Of a stretch of 14,415 nucleotides of DNA, positions 1-6,688 are shown one piece after another (within the stretch, counting starts at the first letter, position 1; every line of letters begins with the position of its first letter). Origin of the DNA: an uncultured Bacilli bacterium (GTDB lineage Bacteria > Bacillota_I > Bacilli_A > RF39 > UBA660); NCBI GenBank assembly GCA_944350395.1, contig CALVPA010000007.1, positions 1 to 14,415 on the forward strand, in the 5' to 3' direction. Position numbers and translations under genes: made by a program. The notes below the pieces were generated by a model that had not been told where the DNA came from, made no database searches, and worked only from the letters and a program-made list of their open reading frames with translations.

Positions 1-1
1 T

Positions 2-1672
2 GATGCAGATTTGAAAAGTTATGAAGATGAAGATAACCTACCTAGAAAGTATAATAATTATCAAGACTATTTGGATATTTACCAAACCTTATCAGGAGAA
101 ATAACTGCAAGCGGAACAGATACATGTACATATCAAGTAGCTTGTGGGTCTACTGTTGTAGATGGTAAAACAGAGACTATATATTGCGATAGAGAAGCAA
201 CTTATAATTGGGAAGAATGGGTATTATATGAACACGACGCAATAAATTATTCTAGCAATGATTATGGCGGTGATAGTGGTTATTATGAAACTTCTACACC
301 ATGTAGTGGCGGTGGAGAAAGTTACTCATCTGCTTATTCTAGAACCAAAACTCAGTATCAAAATTTGACATCAAGTGCTAAAAGCACATATGAAAATACT
401 TTGAATGATTACAAAAAAACTATAAATGCATATAACACTTGTTTTAGTTGGACCGATGTAACAAGTAATGCTAAACTTTCTGGTGGAGGAAGTTTAGCAT
501 CTACATATCAGTTAAGCGTAAACTCTAATACAGTTAGAAATAAGTATAAATATTCATTTAAACCGACTGTTACTTTTGATTATTTTGATAGAGATGGTCA
601 AATATTTCCTGTTGCCTATACATATAAATATGATACTAGTGATGTTGATGATGATAGTAATATAACTAATAATTATTGGCAAGAGGGTGCAACCATAGAT
701 AATTCTTATTCTAGTGGAGGTTTTCAGACTGAAGGTGAGCAATCCAAGGGAAAAAATTCGCAAAATAGATTGTTATTGAGTTGCAGCGGAACAACTTGTG
801 GTTCACCAAGTATTAATACATATTTTTATACTAGTAGTTACGTGAGAAGAGATGAATCTGTAACTTATACATATCATTTACCAACCGTGTATACCAATGT
901 ACCGGACGGAACTGTAACTACAACAACTGTAACAGGAAAAACTCAACTACAGTTAAAAGGTGATGCTGTTCCTGTTAATGTAAATACTGTTGGCGGGAAA
1001 TATGATTACAGTATATCTATAACAAATTTAAAAGATGAATTACGTAAGTCAAAAGAAAATAAAAATCCAGATGACAATTTTGAGGAAAGATTTAATGGAA
1101 CTTCTGGCTCAGGTGGTGCATTAAATGCTGGAGAACAATATGTTTGTCAATATGAAGTTGTCAACGATATTTATTTACCTGAAGAAAAAAAATTCAATTT
1201 CTTTTATAGAACAGTTGATTTAGGAAATATCAATCCAAACAACAGAACACTAGGTTATAACTGGAGCGATGGAAAAGTTACCGCTGTAATTGAACGTATG
1301 ATAGAGAGTGTAGATTATCAGGTGCTAACAAACTCAGAAGATAGAGACAAATTTTCGTTTACTCTCACTCCTGTAATCATGAAACAAATTAGAAAATATA
1401 ATTCGACACGTATAAACGGATATGCCGACTGGGATTTATCTTGCTCTGATTATGATGATGGTGGGTATCATTGTTACAGTACATTTTTAACGTGTCTTGC
1501 TAGTGGTGGAAATACAAAAGCGCCATTATATGGTAATACTTCTTGTTCAGATATTTTTGATGACTCCTTATTAAATTATAGTAAAATTCAAAAAAAAGAA
1601 TACGGTGAATCTGAACTAAATGACAATAGAAAAATTTTAATAAATAAAATGAACAGTTTGGATGGAAGGTGA
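2..1672 (+). CDS. Cysteine-rich surface protein, 5'-truncated by contig start
   Basis: The reading frame is open from base 2 with no stop upstream, so the gene begins outside the window; the first possible internal start (TTG at 11) has no SD and is not credible. The visible 556 residues are rich in Tyr, Ser, Thr, Asn and Asp and contain 12 cysteines, many in close pairs (CTYQVAC, SCSGTTC, then several near the C-terminus), which suits an exported disulfide-bonded protein. No membrane segment or sorting motif is visible at the C-terminus, so any signal peptide or TM anchor must lie in the missing N-terminus. The last third contains a compact segment with YRTVDLG and RTLGYNW, probably a folded domain. 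It sits directly upstream of TadE-like and cpaB genes, with the next gene's SD overlapping its stop, so it is probably a pilus-associated adhesin or large pseudopilin. I do not recognise the family; the role is inferred from context. Confidence 0.8.
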   Translation, partial: DADLKSYEDEDNLPRKYNNYQDYLDIYQTLSGEITASGTDTCTYQVACGSTVVDGKTETIYCDREATYNWEEWVLYEHDAINYSSNDYGGDSGYYETSTPCSGGGESYSSAYSRTKTQYQNLTSSAKSTYENTLNDYKKTINAYNTCFSWTDVTSNAKLSGGGSLASTYQLSVNSNTVRNKYKYSFKPTVTFDYFDRDGQIFPVAYTYKYDTSDVDDDSNITNNYWQEGATIDNSYSSGGFQTEGEQSKGKNSQNRLLLSCSGTTCGSPSINTYFYTSSYVRRDESVTYTYHLPTVYTNVPDGTVTTTTVTGKTQLQLKGDAVPVNVNTVGGKYDYSISITNLKDELRKSKENKNPDDNFEERFNGTSGSGGALNAGEQYVCQYEVVNDIYLPEEKKFNFFYRTVDLGNINPNNRTLGYNWSDGKVTAVIERMIESVDYQVLTNSEDRDKFSFTLTPVIMKQIRKYNSTRINGYADWDLSCSDYDDGGYHCYSTFLTCLASGGNTKAPLYGNTSCSDIFDDSLLNYSKIQKKEYGESELNDNRKILINKMNSLDGR

Positions 1673-1681
1673 CGTAAAACT

Positions 1682-2104
1682 ATGAAAGAAAGTATATGGG
1701 GTTGGTGGTTTATAGTTTTAGGCCTCATAATCATAGCGGTAGTAATTCTCATTACTGATATGACGATTACTAGCGAACAAGATTATTACATGTTAAAAGA
1801 AATATCTGAAGCATCTATGATCGAATCAGTAGACTACGCTTATTATCGAAAATATGGTGAGCTTAGAATCAATAGTGAAAAATTTATGGAAAACTTCATA
1901 AGGAGGTTTTCCGAAGTTATCACTATAAATAAAACTACTGAAATTAACTTTTATGACATATATGAAAGTCCACCCAAAGTAACTGTCGAAGTATCTACTA
2001 GATCTTCACAGATAATTATAGATTATGAGAGTACAACTTTCGATATCACAAATAGACTCGACGCAATATTGGAAATGTACTCGAAAGAAAACCCAAAAAA
2101 ATAA
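1682..2104 (+). CDS. TadE-like single-pass pseudopilin candidate
   Basis: A 140-residue protein with a short leader (MKESIWG), one hydrophobic segment at about residues 6-25, and an exported domain of about 110 residues that alternates beta-type strands (TEINFYDI, PKVTVEVS, QIIIDYES). This N-terminal TM plus small outer domain is typical of TadE/TadF minor pseudopilins of Tad systems. It starts at ATG 1682 behind GGAAGGTGA, which overlaps the stop of the preceding gene, and ends 14 bases before the cpaB start I prefer. The M-K/R-E-S/A leader is shared with the pilin (5867) and the second TadE-like protein (6184), which suggests a common export or processing route. It contains no cysteine, unlike its neighbours. 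The assignment rests on topology and context, not on a diagnostic motif. Confidence 0.75.
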   Translation: MKESIWGWWFIVLGLIIIAVVILITDMTITSEQDYYMLKEISEASMIESVDYAYYRKYGELRINSEKFMENFIRRFSEVITINKTTEINFYDIYESPPKVTVEVSTRSSQIIIDYESTTFDITNRLDAILEMYSKENPKK

Positions 2105-2105
2105 G

Positions 2106-2111
2106 AGGAGG
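2106..2111 (+). promoter_or_regulatory. Ribosome binding site fixing the cpaB start
   Basis: AGGAGG lies 7 bases before ATG 2119 but only 1 base before the upstream in-frame ATG 2113. The second ATG is therefore the likely start. Confidence 0.75.
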
Positions 2112-2118
2112 AATGAAA

Positions 2119-3015
2119 ATGGGTAATATAGGAACAATGATAAAGAGGTTTCTTAGCAATAAGAACACCGTAACATTAATAGCGATAATCGTTTGTACAG
2201 TTATATTATATGGTTTTTATAACTGGAGAGTTAAAAGCGCTGTTACTACAACTTATGTCTGCTATGCAACACAGACAATACCTGCTAGAACAGAAATAAC
2301 AAGCGATATGGTATCTACCGTAAAAGTGCTGTCTTCGCAAGTAAGCACAAATATGATAACAGATTGTGGAAGTGTAATAGGAAAGTACGCGAGTTATGCG
2401 ACGGAAATACCACAAAATAGTTATTTTTACGATGCGTCTATCATGACAGCTGAGGAAATGCCGGATTCAGCATTTGACGATATTCCTGATGGATATACTA
2501 TATATAATTTGTCAGTAACATTTGAATCTACTTATGCTAATTCAATATTCCCTGGTGACTATATCGATCTTTATCTTAGAACTGAAGATGAAATGGGATT
2601 ACTTTTATATGGTAAATTTATACAGAGTATTGAAGTTTTAGGAGTAAAAGATGAAGAAGGGCAAAATGTATTCGAAACTACTATAGAGACGAGAACGCCA
2701 AGTCAATTATTATTTGCTGTTCCAGACGATTTATATTTGCTTTTGAAGAAGGCAGAATATCTAGGCTTAGAAATAGTAATTGTACCTAGAAATAGTAGTT
2801 ATAGTGCAAACCCTGGTGAAACACTAGTAAGCAGTTCTTACTTAAAGGAACTTATACTTAATCAAACCGCTACAATACCTGATGAATGTTTAACAACTGA
2901 AACTGGTACTGCAGAGTGTCAACTAGCAGAAGATACTCCTACTGGTGATCAGAATACAAATACTGAAGAAAATGCAGGTAATACAAATACTCAAACTGAA
3001 AATCAGACAGAATAG
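2119..3015 (+). CDS. cpaB: Pilus assembly protein CpaB/RcpC (SAF domain)
   Basis: A protein of 298 residues from ATG 2119 (the alternative ATG 2113 is too close to the SD). There is one N-terminal TM at about residues 17-35, then a SAF-type domain at about 45-110 with the typical IPARTEITSDMV stretch. A second RcpC-like beta domain follows at about 120-225 (YTIYNLSVTFES, FPGDYIDLYLR, LEIVIVPR). The C-terminal 45 residues are a low-complexity Thr/Asn/Gln/Glu tail with NTNT repeats. CpaB/RcpC proteins are conserved, membrane-tethered Tad components acting outside the membrane; in Gram-negatives they work with the secretin, which is absent here, so in this monoderm it may line the path through the wall (inference). 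It is followed after 11 bases by cpaF. The family call is firm from domain order and neighbours. Confidence 0.9.
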   Translation: MGNIGTMIKRFLSNKNTVTLIAIIVCTVILYGFYNWRVKSAVTTTYVCYATQTIPARTEITSDMVSTVKVLSSQVSTNMITDCGSVIGKYASYATEIPQNSYFYDASIMTAEEMPDSAFDDIPDGYTIYNLSVTFESTYANSIFPGDYIDLYLRTEDEMGLLLYGKFIQSIEVLGVKDEEGQNVFETTIETRTPSQLLFAVPDDLYLLLKKAEYLGLEIVIVPRNSSYSANPGETLVSSSYLKELILNQTATIPDECLTTETGTAECQLAEDTPTGDQNTNTEENAGNTNTQTENQTE

Positions 3016-3020
3016 AGGTG
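3014..3020 (+). promoter_or_regulatory. Ribosome binding site fixing the cpaF start
   Basis: AGAGGTG overlaps the cpaB stop and lies 6 bases before ATG 3027. The GTG at 3018 is part of this SD and is not the start. Confidence 0.75.
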
Positions 3021-3026
3021 TTTGCT

Positions 3027-4109
3027 ATGAATGAGGCTATATTTTCTCAATTAGATTTTGGACCTCTTCAAGAATTCTTAGATAACGATGACATTACCGA
3101 TGTTTCGTATAGTAACGGTGGCCAAGTGTGGCTTAAAACTTTGAGCAAAGGTATTTATCAAGTTGATAGACCTGAGATAAATAATGCTTTAATGGAAAAA
3201 TTGGCATTTCAGTGCTCAAACGTAATGGGTAAGACATTTAATATGGCGCACCCATTACTGGATGCTGAGAGTTCTGAACTTCGTATGAACTTTATTCACG
3301 AATCAATTGCAACTAATGGAATAGCATGCGTTATACGTAAAACTCCCGCTAAAATCCGTTTGAACAAGAAAAAACTTATTGATGAAGGATATATTAGTTT
3401 ACAGATGCACGATTTTTTAATGAAATGCGTAGAAGGACATTGTAACATAATAGTAAGCGGTGAAACTGGTTCAGGTAAAACTGAATTAGTTAAATATCTA
3501 GCTAGTCACATAAAAGAGAACGAAAAAATAATTACGATTGAAGATACTTTGGAATTGCATTTAGATAAAATATTTCCACATAGAGATATCGTTGCAATGA
3601 AAACTAATAATATTGCATCATATTCTGATTTGCTAGAAGGCTGCATGAGACAAAACCCGCAGTGGATACTACTATCCGAAGTTCGTAGTGCCGAAGCTGT
3701 AATGGCGGTTCGTAACTCTATTTCATCTGGGCACAATATCTTATCTACAATTCACTCGGATAAAGCATCGAGTGTTCCTATGCGTATGTATGCTTTGCTA
3801 GAAGGAAACCAGGATGTAGAACAATTTTTAAGAACAATTTATAGGTATGTACAACTTGCAATATATGTTAAAGGTTACTATAGCAGTAAACTCGGCAGAT
3901 TTCAACGTGAAATATTAGAAATATGCGAATTTTATGTAGATGATGAAACAAATGAATCCAAAATCAATATCATATACAAAAAAACATTGGATGGTAAAAT
4001 ATCTATAAATAATCCAACTAAACATCTTTTAGATTATATCGCAATCCAAGGTGTTATTTTACCAGAAGATACTTTTAGATTAAATAAAGAAGAAAAGGTA
4101 GGTGCATAA
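3027..4109 (+). CDS. cpaF: Tad pilus assembly ATPase CpaF/TadA
   Basis: A secretion ATPase of the VirB11/CpaF/TadA family, 360 residues from ATG 3027. It is the cytoplasmic motor that hydrolyses ATP to drive Flp pilin assembly through TadB/TadC. The Walker A motif GETGSGKT is at residues 145-152. An Asp-box-like ITIEDTLEL follows. The Walker B region reads WILLSEVRSAEA, with the glutamate and VR of the family's GEVRG.EA pattern but Ser in place of the usual Gly residues. STIHSD corresponds to the family's TLHAN motif. The N-terminal domain is short, so the protein is smaller than many CpaF homologues. The C-terminal approximately 80 residues carry the expected IYVKG and REILEI strands. It is followed by tadB with a 1-base gap, indicating translational coupling. 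Confidence 0.95.
   Translation: MNEAIFSQLDFGPLQEFLDNDDITDVSYSNGGQVWLKTLSKGIYQVDRPEINNALMEKLAFQCSNVMGKTFNMAHPLLDAESSELRMNFIHESIATNGIACVIRKTPAKIRLNKKKLIDEGYISLQMHDFLMKCVEGHCNIIVSGETGSGKTELVKYLASHIKENEKIITIEDTLELHLDKIFPHRDIVAMKTNNIASYSDLLEGCMRQNPQWILLSEVRSAEAVMAVRNSISSGHNILSTIHSDKASSVPMRMYALLEGNQDVEQFLRTIYRYVQLAIYVKGYYSSKLGRFQREILEICEFYVDDETNESKINIIYKKTLDGKISINNPTKHLLDYIAIQGVILPEDTFRLNKEEKVGA
4094..4104 (+). promoter_or_regulatory. Ribosome binding site fixing the tadB start
   Basis: AAAGGTAGGTG within the 3' end of cpaF lies 6 bases before ATG 4111. The in-frame GTG at 4102 falls inside the SD and is rejected as the start. Confidence 0.65.
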
Positions 4110-4110
4110 A

Positions 4111-5004
4111 ATGGAACTTATAGTAATGTTAATAACTGTGATTTTTATTTACGTATATAGAAAAAATCCTGGCAATACGCCATATAAATATTTTACTGAA
4201 ACTGTGAGTACCGTCTACGATAAATACGCACCTTATAGTTATAAAGTAGTTAAAGAGAAGGCAAAAGAATTAGGCCAAGACTACACGTTTAAGCAGTACA
4301 TTGTGCAAGTAATTCTATTTGGCGGTGTAGCAGCTGCGATTGCATTTTTATATTTTTATTCAGTCTTATGGGCAATCGCTTATGCTATAGCAGCAATAAT
4401 AGCAGTTCCTTATGTAAATTATCTTAGATATAAACGTATCTATAACGAATACATATTTGAAGAAGTTCAAATATATTGTACGAATGTTATAATGGAATTT
4501 AATACAAGCCAAAGTTTTGTAAAATCACTTGAGGGAGTAAGAGATTCTGGAATATTAGAAGAGCCTATTTTGAGTGATGTTAAAACTATGATCGACATGT
4601 CATATGCAAATGGAACTATCGATGAAGCTCTTAAGTTTATGAACGATAAATATCCATACTATATGGTTAAAAATATGCATCAATTATTTTTGCAAATTAC
4701 TAACGAAGGTGCAAAAGACTCTGGCGAATCATTAGAAAATATGATGCAAGATATCGATATGCTAGTAGAAGGTGTATATAGAGATAAGATGGATAGAGCG
4801 GCATTCTATAAAAAATTCGTAATTTATGGATTAGCTTTATATTTGCTAGTAATGTTCATGCAATTCCTATTAGGTCAATCATCTTATATAACTATGGTTA
4901 ATTTATGGTATATTCAGATAATATTACATGCGATACTACTTATAAATTCTTACTTTTTACTAAACGGTACTAAATTTTACAATGAAGATATAGGAGCTGA
5001 GTAA
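4111..5004 (+). CDS. tadB: Tad platform protein TadB (GspF-type)
   Basis: A 297-residue inner-platform protein of the type II secretion GspF-like fold. TM segments are at the N-terminus (ELIVMLITVIFIYVY), a hydrophobic pair at about 65-105, and a C-terminal pair (YGLALYLLVMFMQFLLG, IILHAILLINSYFLL). Between them lies a cytoplasmic helical T2SSF domain at about 115-240, containing EFNTSQSFVKSLEGV, GTIDEALKFMNDKYP and AKDSGESLENMMQDI. TadB and TadC together form the membrane platform that couples the CpaF motor to the growing pilus. It lies 1 base after the cpaF stop and 1 base before tadC. Assignment as TadB rather than TadC follows its place directly after the ATPase and its larger size. Confidence 0.88.
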   Translation: MELIVMLITVIFIYVYRKNPGNTPYKYFTETVSTVYDKYAPYSYKVVKEKAKELGQDYTFKQYIVQVILFGGVAAAIAFLYFYSVLWAIAYAIAAIIAVPYVNYLRYKRIYNEYIFEEVQIYCTNVIMEFNTSQSFVKSLEGVRDSGILEEPILSDVKTMIDMSYANGTIDEALKFMNDKYPYYMVKNMHQLFLQITNEGAKDSGESLENMMQDIDMLVEGVYRDKMDRAAFYKKFVIYGLALYLLVMFMQFLLGQSSYITMVNLWYIQIILHAILLINSYFLLNGTKFYNEDIGAE

Positions 5005-5005
5005 T

Positions 5006-5797
5006 ATGTATATAGAAATTTTATTATGTGCAATTATTATATTCTTTGTCTGTGAATATTCGGGAATTGTTAGTACTGGAAAATTTATTAGTGATTATCA
5101 GGATATACTTTTAAAGTTTAAAGAAAAAGATTATGAATTTTTATTAAAGGCTCGCTACGGTGGGGACGTGGATGTTAATGAAATGTATAATAAACGCATA
5201 CGTAATGCGCTAATCGTATTAGGATTATCACTATTCGTTTTGATTACTGATTTAAGCTATTTAACGATTATATTTGCAGTCGTTATAGCGATATTAGTAT
5301 TTAAACTTCCTTATATGAATCTAAAGAGCTATAGAAGTAAACATATGCATGAAATAGATGTTCAATTACCTTATTATTTGAAAAATCTTGAAATTTTAAT
5401 TCAACATTATACTGTTCCCGTAGCTATAGGTAAGTCTGTAGAAACTGCACCTTCAATATTCAAAGAGGGACTACAAAAGCTTATAGATTCTATAAATGCC
5501 GGTGATTCGTCTGTTGAACCCTATATGCAGTTTGCAAGAGATTATCCAGTTAGAGATTCTATGAGAATGATGAGGCTACTTTACAGATTAAGCTTGGGTA
5601 AACAAGAAAGAAAACAAGAACAGCTCATGACTTTTTCTAAGACGATATCTAATTTGCAACAAAAAGCTCGTGAGACAAAGTATAAAGAACGCCTCGAAAA
5701 GATGGAAAGCAAAACGATGACTATGCTCGTAGTCACTGGAGTTGGTGTCATGATTCTTATGGTTATAGCAATTCTAATGACATTTAGTACAACTTAA
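5006..5797 (+). CDS. tadC: Tad platform protein TadC (GspF-type)
   Basis: A 263-residue membrane protein, partner of TadB. Hydrophobic segments are at residues 1-22, a long pair at about 68-105 (ALIVLGLSLFVLITDL, YLTIIFAVVIAILVF) and a C-terminal one (TMLVVTGVGVMILMVIAIL). The cytoplasmic T2SSF-like helical region at about 110-235 includes VQLPYYLKNLEILIQ, the feature by which TadC proteins start their GspF domain (LP..L..L.....G in the family). A charged helix (KQERKQEQ to ETKYKERLEKMESK) precedes the last TM. ATG 5006 follows AGGAG by 9 bases. It is the last gene before the pilin, and a promoter for the pilin starts immediately after its stop. Confidence 0.85.
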   Translation: MYIEILLCAIIIFFVCEYSGIVSTGKFISDYQDILLKFKEKDYEFLLKARYGGDVDVNEMYNKRIRNALIVLGLSLFVLITDLSYLTIIFAVVIAILVFKLPYMNLKSYRSKHMHEIDVQLPYYLKNLEILIQHYTVPVAIGKSVETAPSIFKEGLQKLIDSINAGDSSVEPYMQFARDYPVRDSMRMMRLLYRLSLGKQERKQEQLMTFSKTISNLQQKARETKYKERLEKMESKTMTMLVVTGVGVMILMVIAILMTFSTT

Positions 5798-5799
5798 TA

Positions 5800-5828
5800 T
5801 TGATAAATTATTCAAAATAAATTATAAT
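5800..5828 (+). promoter_or_regulatory. Promoter for the pilin gene (sigma-A type)
   Basis: TTGATA (5800-5805) and a perfect TATAAT (5823-5828) are separated by 17 bases, directly after the tadC stop. Transcription would start near 5835, giving a leader of about 32 bases with the SD. It lies in the only sizeable gap of the Tad cluster and would give the major pilin extra transcription over the platform genes. Confidence 0.75.
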
Positions 5829-5845
5829 AAAAATAGAAACATGAT

Positions 5846-5855
5846 AGAAGGAGGA
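5846..5855 (+). promoter_or_regulatory. Strong ribosome binding site of the pilin gene
   Basis: AGAAGGAGGA is nearly the full anti-SD complement, but its core lies about 12 bases from ATG 5867, longer than the 6-8 bases seen for neighbouring genes. No better in-frame start lies closer. Confidence 0.6.
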
Positions 5856-5866
5856 TTGATTTATTT

Positions 5867-6154
5867 ATGAAGGAAGCGACAGGTGAATTAAGCGTAACGG
5901 TAATCACTATCGTTGCTATCGCTGCGATAATCGCTATTTTTACTGTTTTCTTACTACCAACTTTGAGAGCTCAAATTGCATTAACTCAAGCTTGTAACAA
6001 TGGACCTGGTTACTCTATTACTAATGAAGATGGATCTTCTATAGTATGCACCGGAACGAGTTCTACTACGAGTGGTACAACCAATAATAGTTGGACTTGC
6101 ACTTATACAGACGCATCTGGTAACCAAAGTGGTACAAAGACTTGTACACAATAA
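5867..6154 (+). CDS. Flp-like major pilin candidate
   Basis: A 95-residue protein with a six-residue leader (MKEATG), a long hydrophobic helix at about residues 8-31 (VTVITIVAIAAIIAIFTVFL), then PTLRAQIALTQA and a Ser/Thr/Gly/Asn-rich exported tail with four cysteines (C43, C61, C78, C93). A small size, short leader and N-terminal helix placed inside a tad cluster with its own strong promoter and SD are what a major Flp pilin looks like. It differs from classical Flp: it is longer, lacks the Glu-Tyr expected a few residues after the cleavage Gly, and its tail could form two disulfides. The likely processing site is after G6 (inference). The neighbours are tadC upstream and a second pseudopilin 29 bases downstream. 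Confidence 0.75.
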   Translation: MKEATGELSVTVITIVAIAAIIAIFTVFLLPTLRAQIALTQACNNGPGYSITNEDGSSIVCTGTSSTTSGTTNNSWTCTYTDASGNQSGTKTCTQ

Positions 6155-6183
6155 TGAAGATTAAAAGGGAAGTGGAATAGGAA

Positions 6184-6657
6184 ATGAGAGAGTCAATTGG
6201 TGCAGCATGGATATTTTCTATATGTTTGACATTTATTATATTGTTTACTGCCTATTTGGCTATCTCAGTAAACTATGCCAAGGCATTTAGAATTAAGAGC
6301 CATATCATAACTGCAATCGAAGAACATGAAGGATATAGTGATCAAAGCACACTAGATCAAGAAATCGTAAATTATTTAGTTTCACAAGGATATACCGCTA
6401 GCGGTAGATGTGATGAATTAGAAAATTGGGGAACTCCCCATTGCATAGATCAAAAAAATAATGGTACTTGTGGTGCTTGTGTATATCATATGGATGTGGA
6501 TACTGGAAACGATGACATATGTGCTAAGAGATCTTATTATAAAGTTGTTACGTGGTTTAAATTCGATTTACCGATAGTAAATTTCTTAACGACATTTAAA
6601 GTAAGTGGCGATACCAGATATATATACGATTTTGCAAATTCTCCGGATTGCAATTAG
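6184..6657 (+). CDS. TadE/TadF-like pseudopilin with six external cysteines
   Basis: A 157-residue protein with leader MRESIG, one TM at about residues 7-28 (AAWIFSICLTFIILFTAYLA) and an exported domain. The segment after the TM (NYAKAFRIKSHIITAIEEHEGY) resembles the helix that follows the membrane anchor in TadE-type pseudopilins. The outer domain has six cysteines (C76, C87, C96, C99, C113, C156), including a CGAC pair, so up to three disulfides are possible. The CxxC could also suggest a redox or metal site, but nothing else supports an enzyme. It lies between the pilin and cpaE with no terminator before it, so it is probably cotranscribed from the pilin promoter. It is most likely a minor pilin or tip/initiation component. 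Confidence 0.75.
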   Translation: MRESIGAAWIFSICLTFIILFTAYLAISVNYAKAFRIKSHIITAIEEHEGYSDQSTLDQEIVNYLVSQGYTASGRCDELENWGTPHCIDQKNNGTCGACVYHMDVDTGNDDICAKRSYYKVVTWFKFDLPIVNFLTTFKVSGDTRYIYDFANSPDCN

Positions 6658-6688
6658 TTATCGAATTTAAAATAGAAAGGAAATAAAA

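Noticed and set aside
554..763. 69-codon minus-strand frame inside the first surface protein
   Set aside because: It lies wholly within a long coding frame on the other strand, is Ile-rich antisense of Tyr/Asn codons, and has no SD.
1670..1672. UGA read as tryptophan (Mycoplasma-type code)
   Set aside because: Trp is encoded by TGG throughout, and the TGA stops of the cpaE-like and sortase genes coincide with terminators.
2206..2415. 69-codon minus-strand frame inside cpaB
   Set aside because: Antisense of a well-supported gene; the cysteine- and tyrosine-rich product has no recognisable features.
3506..3736. 76-codon minus-strand frame inside cpaF
   Set aside because: It overlaps the conserved ATPase core on the other strand and has no independent support.
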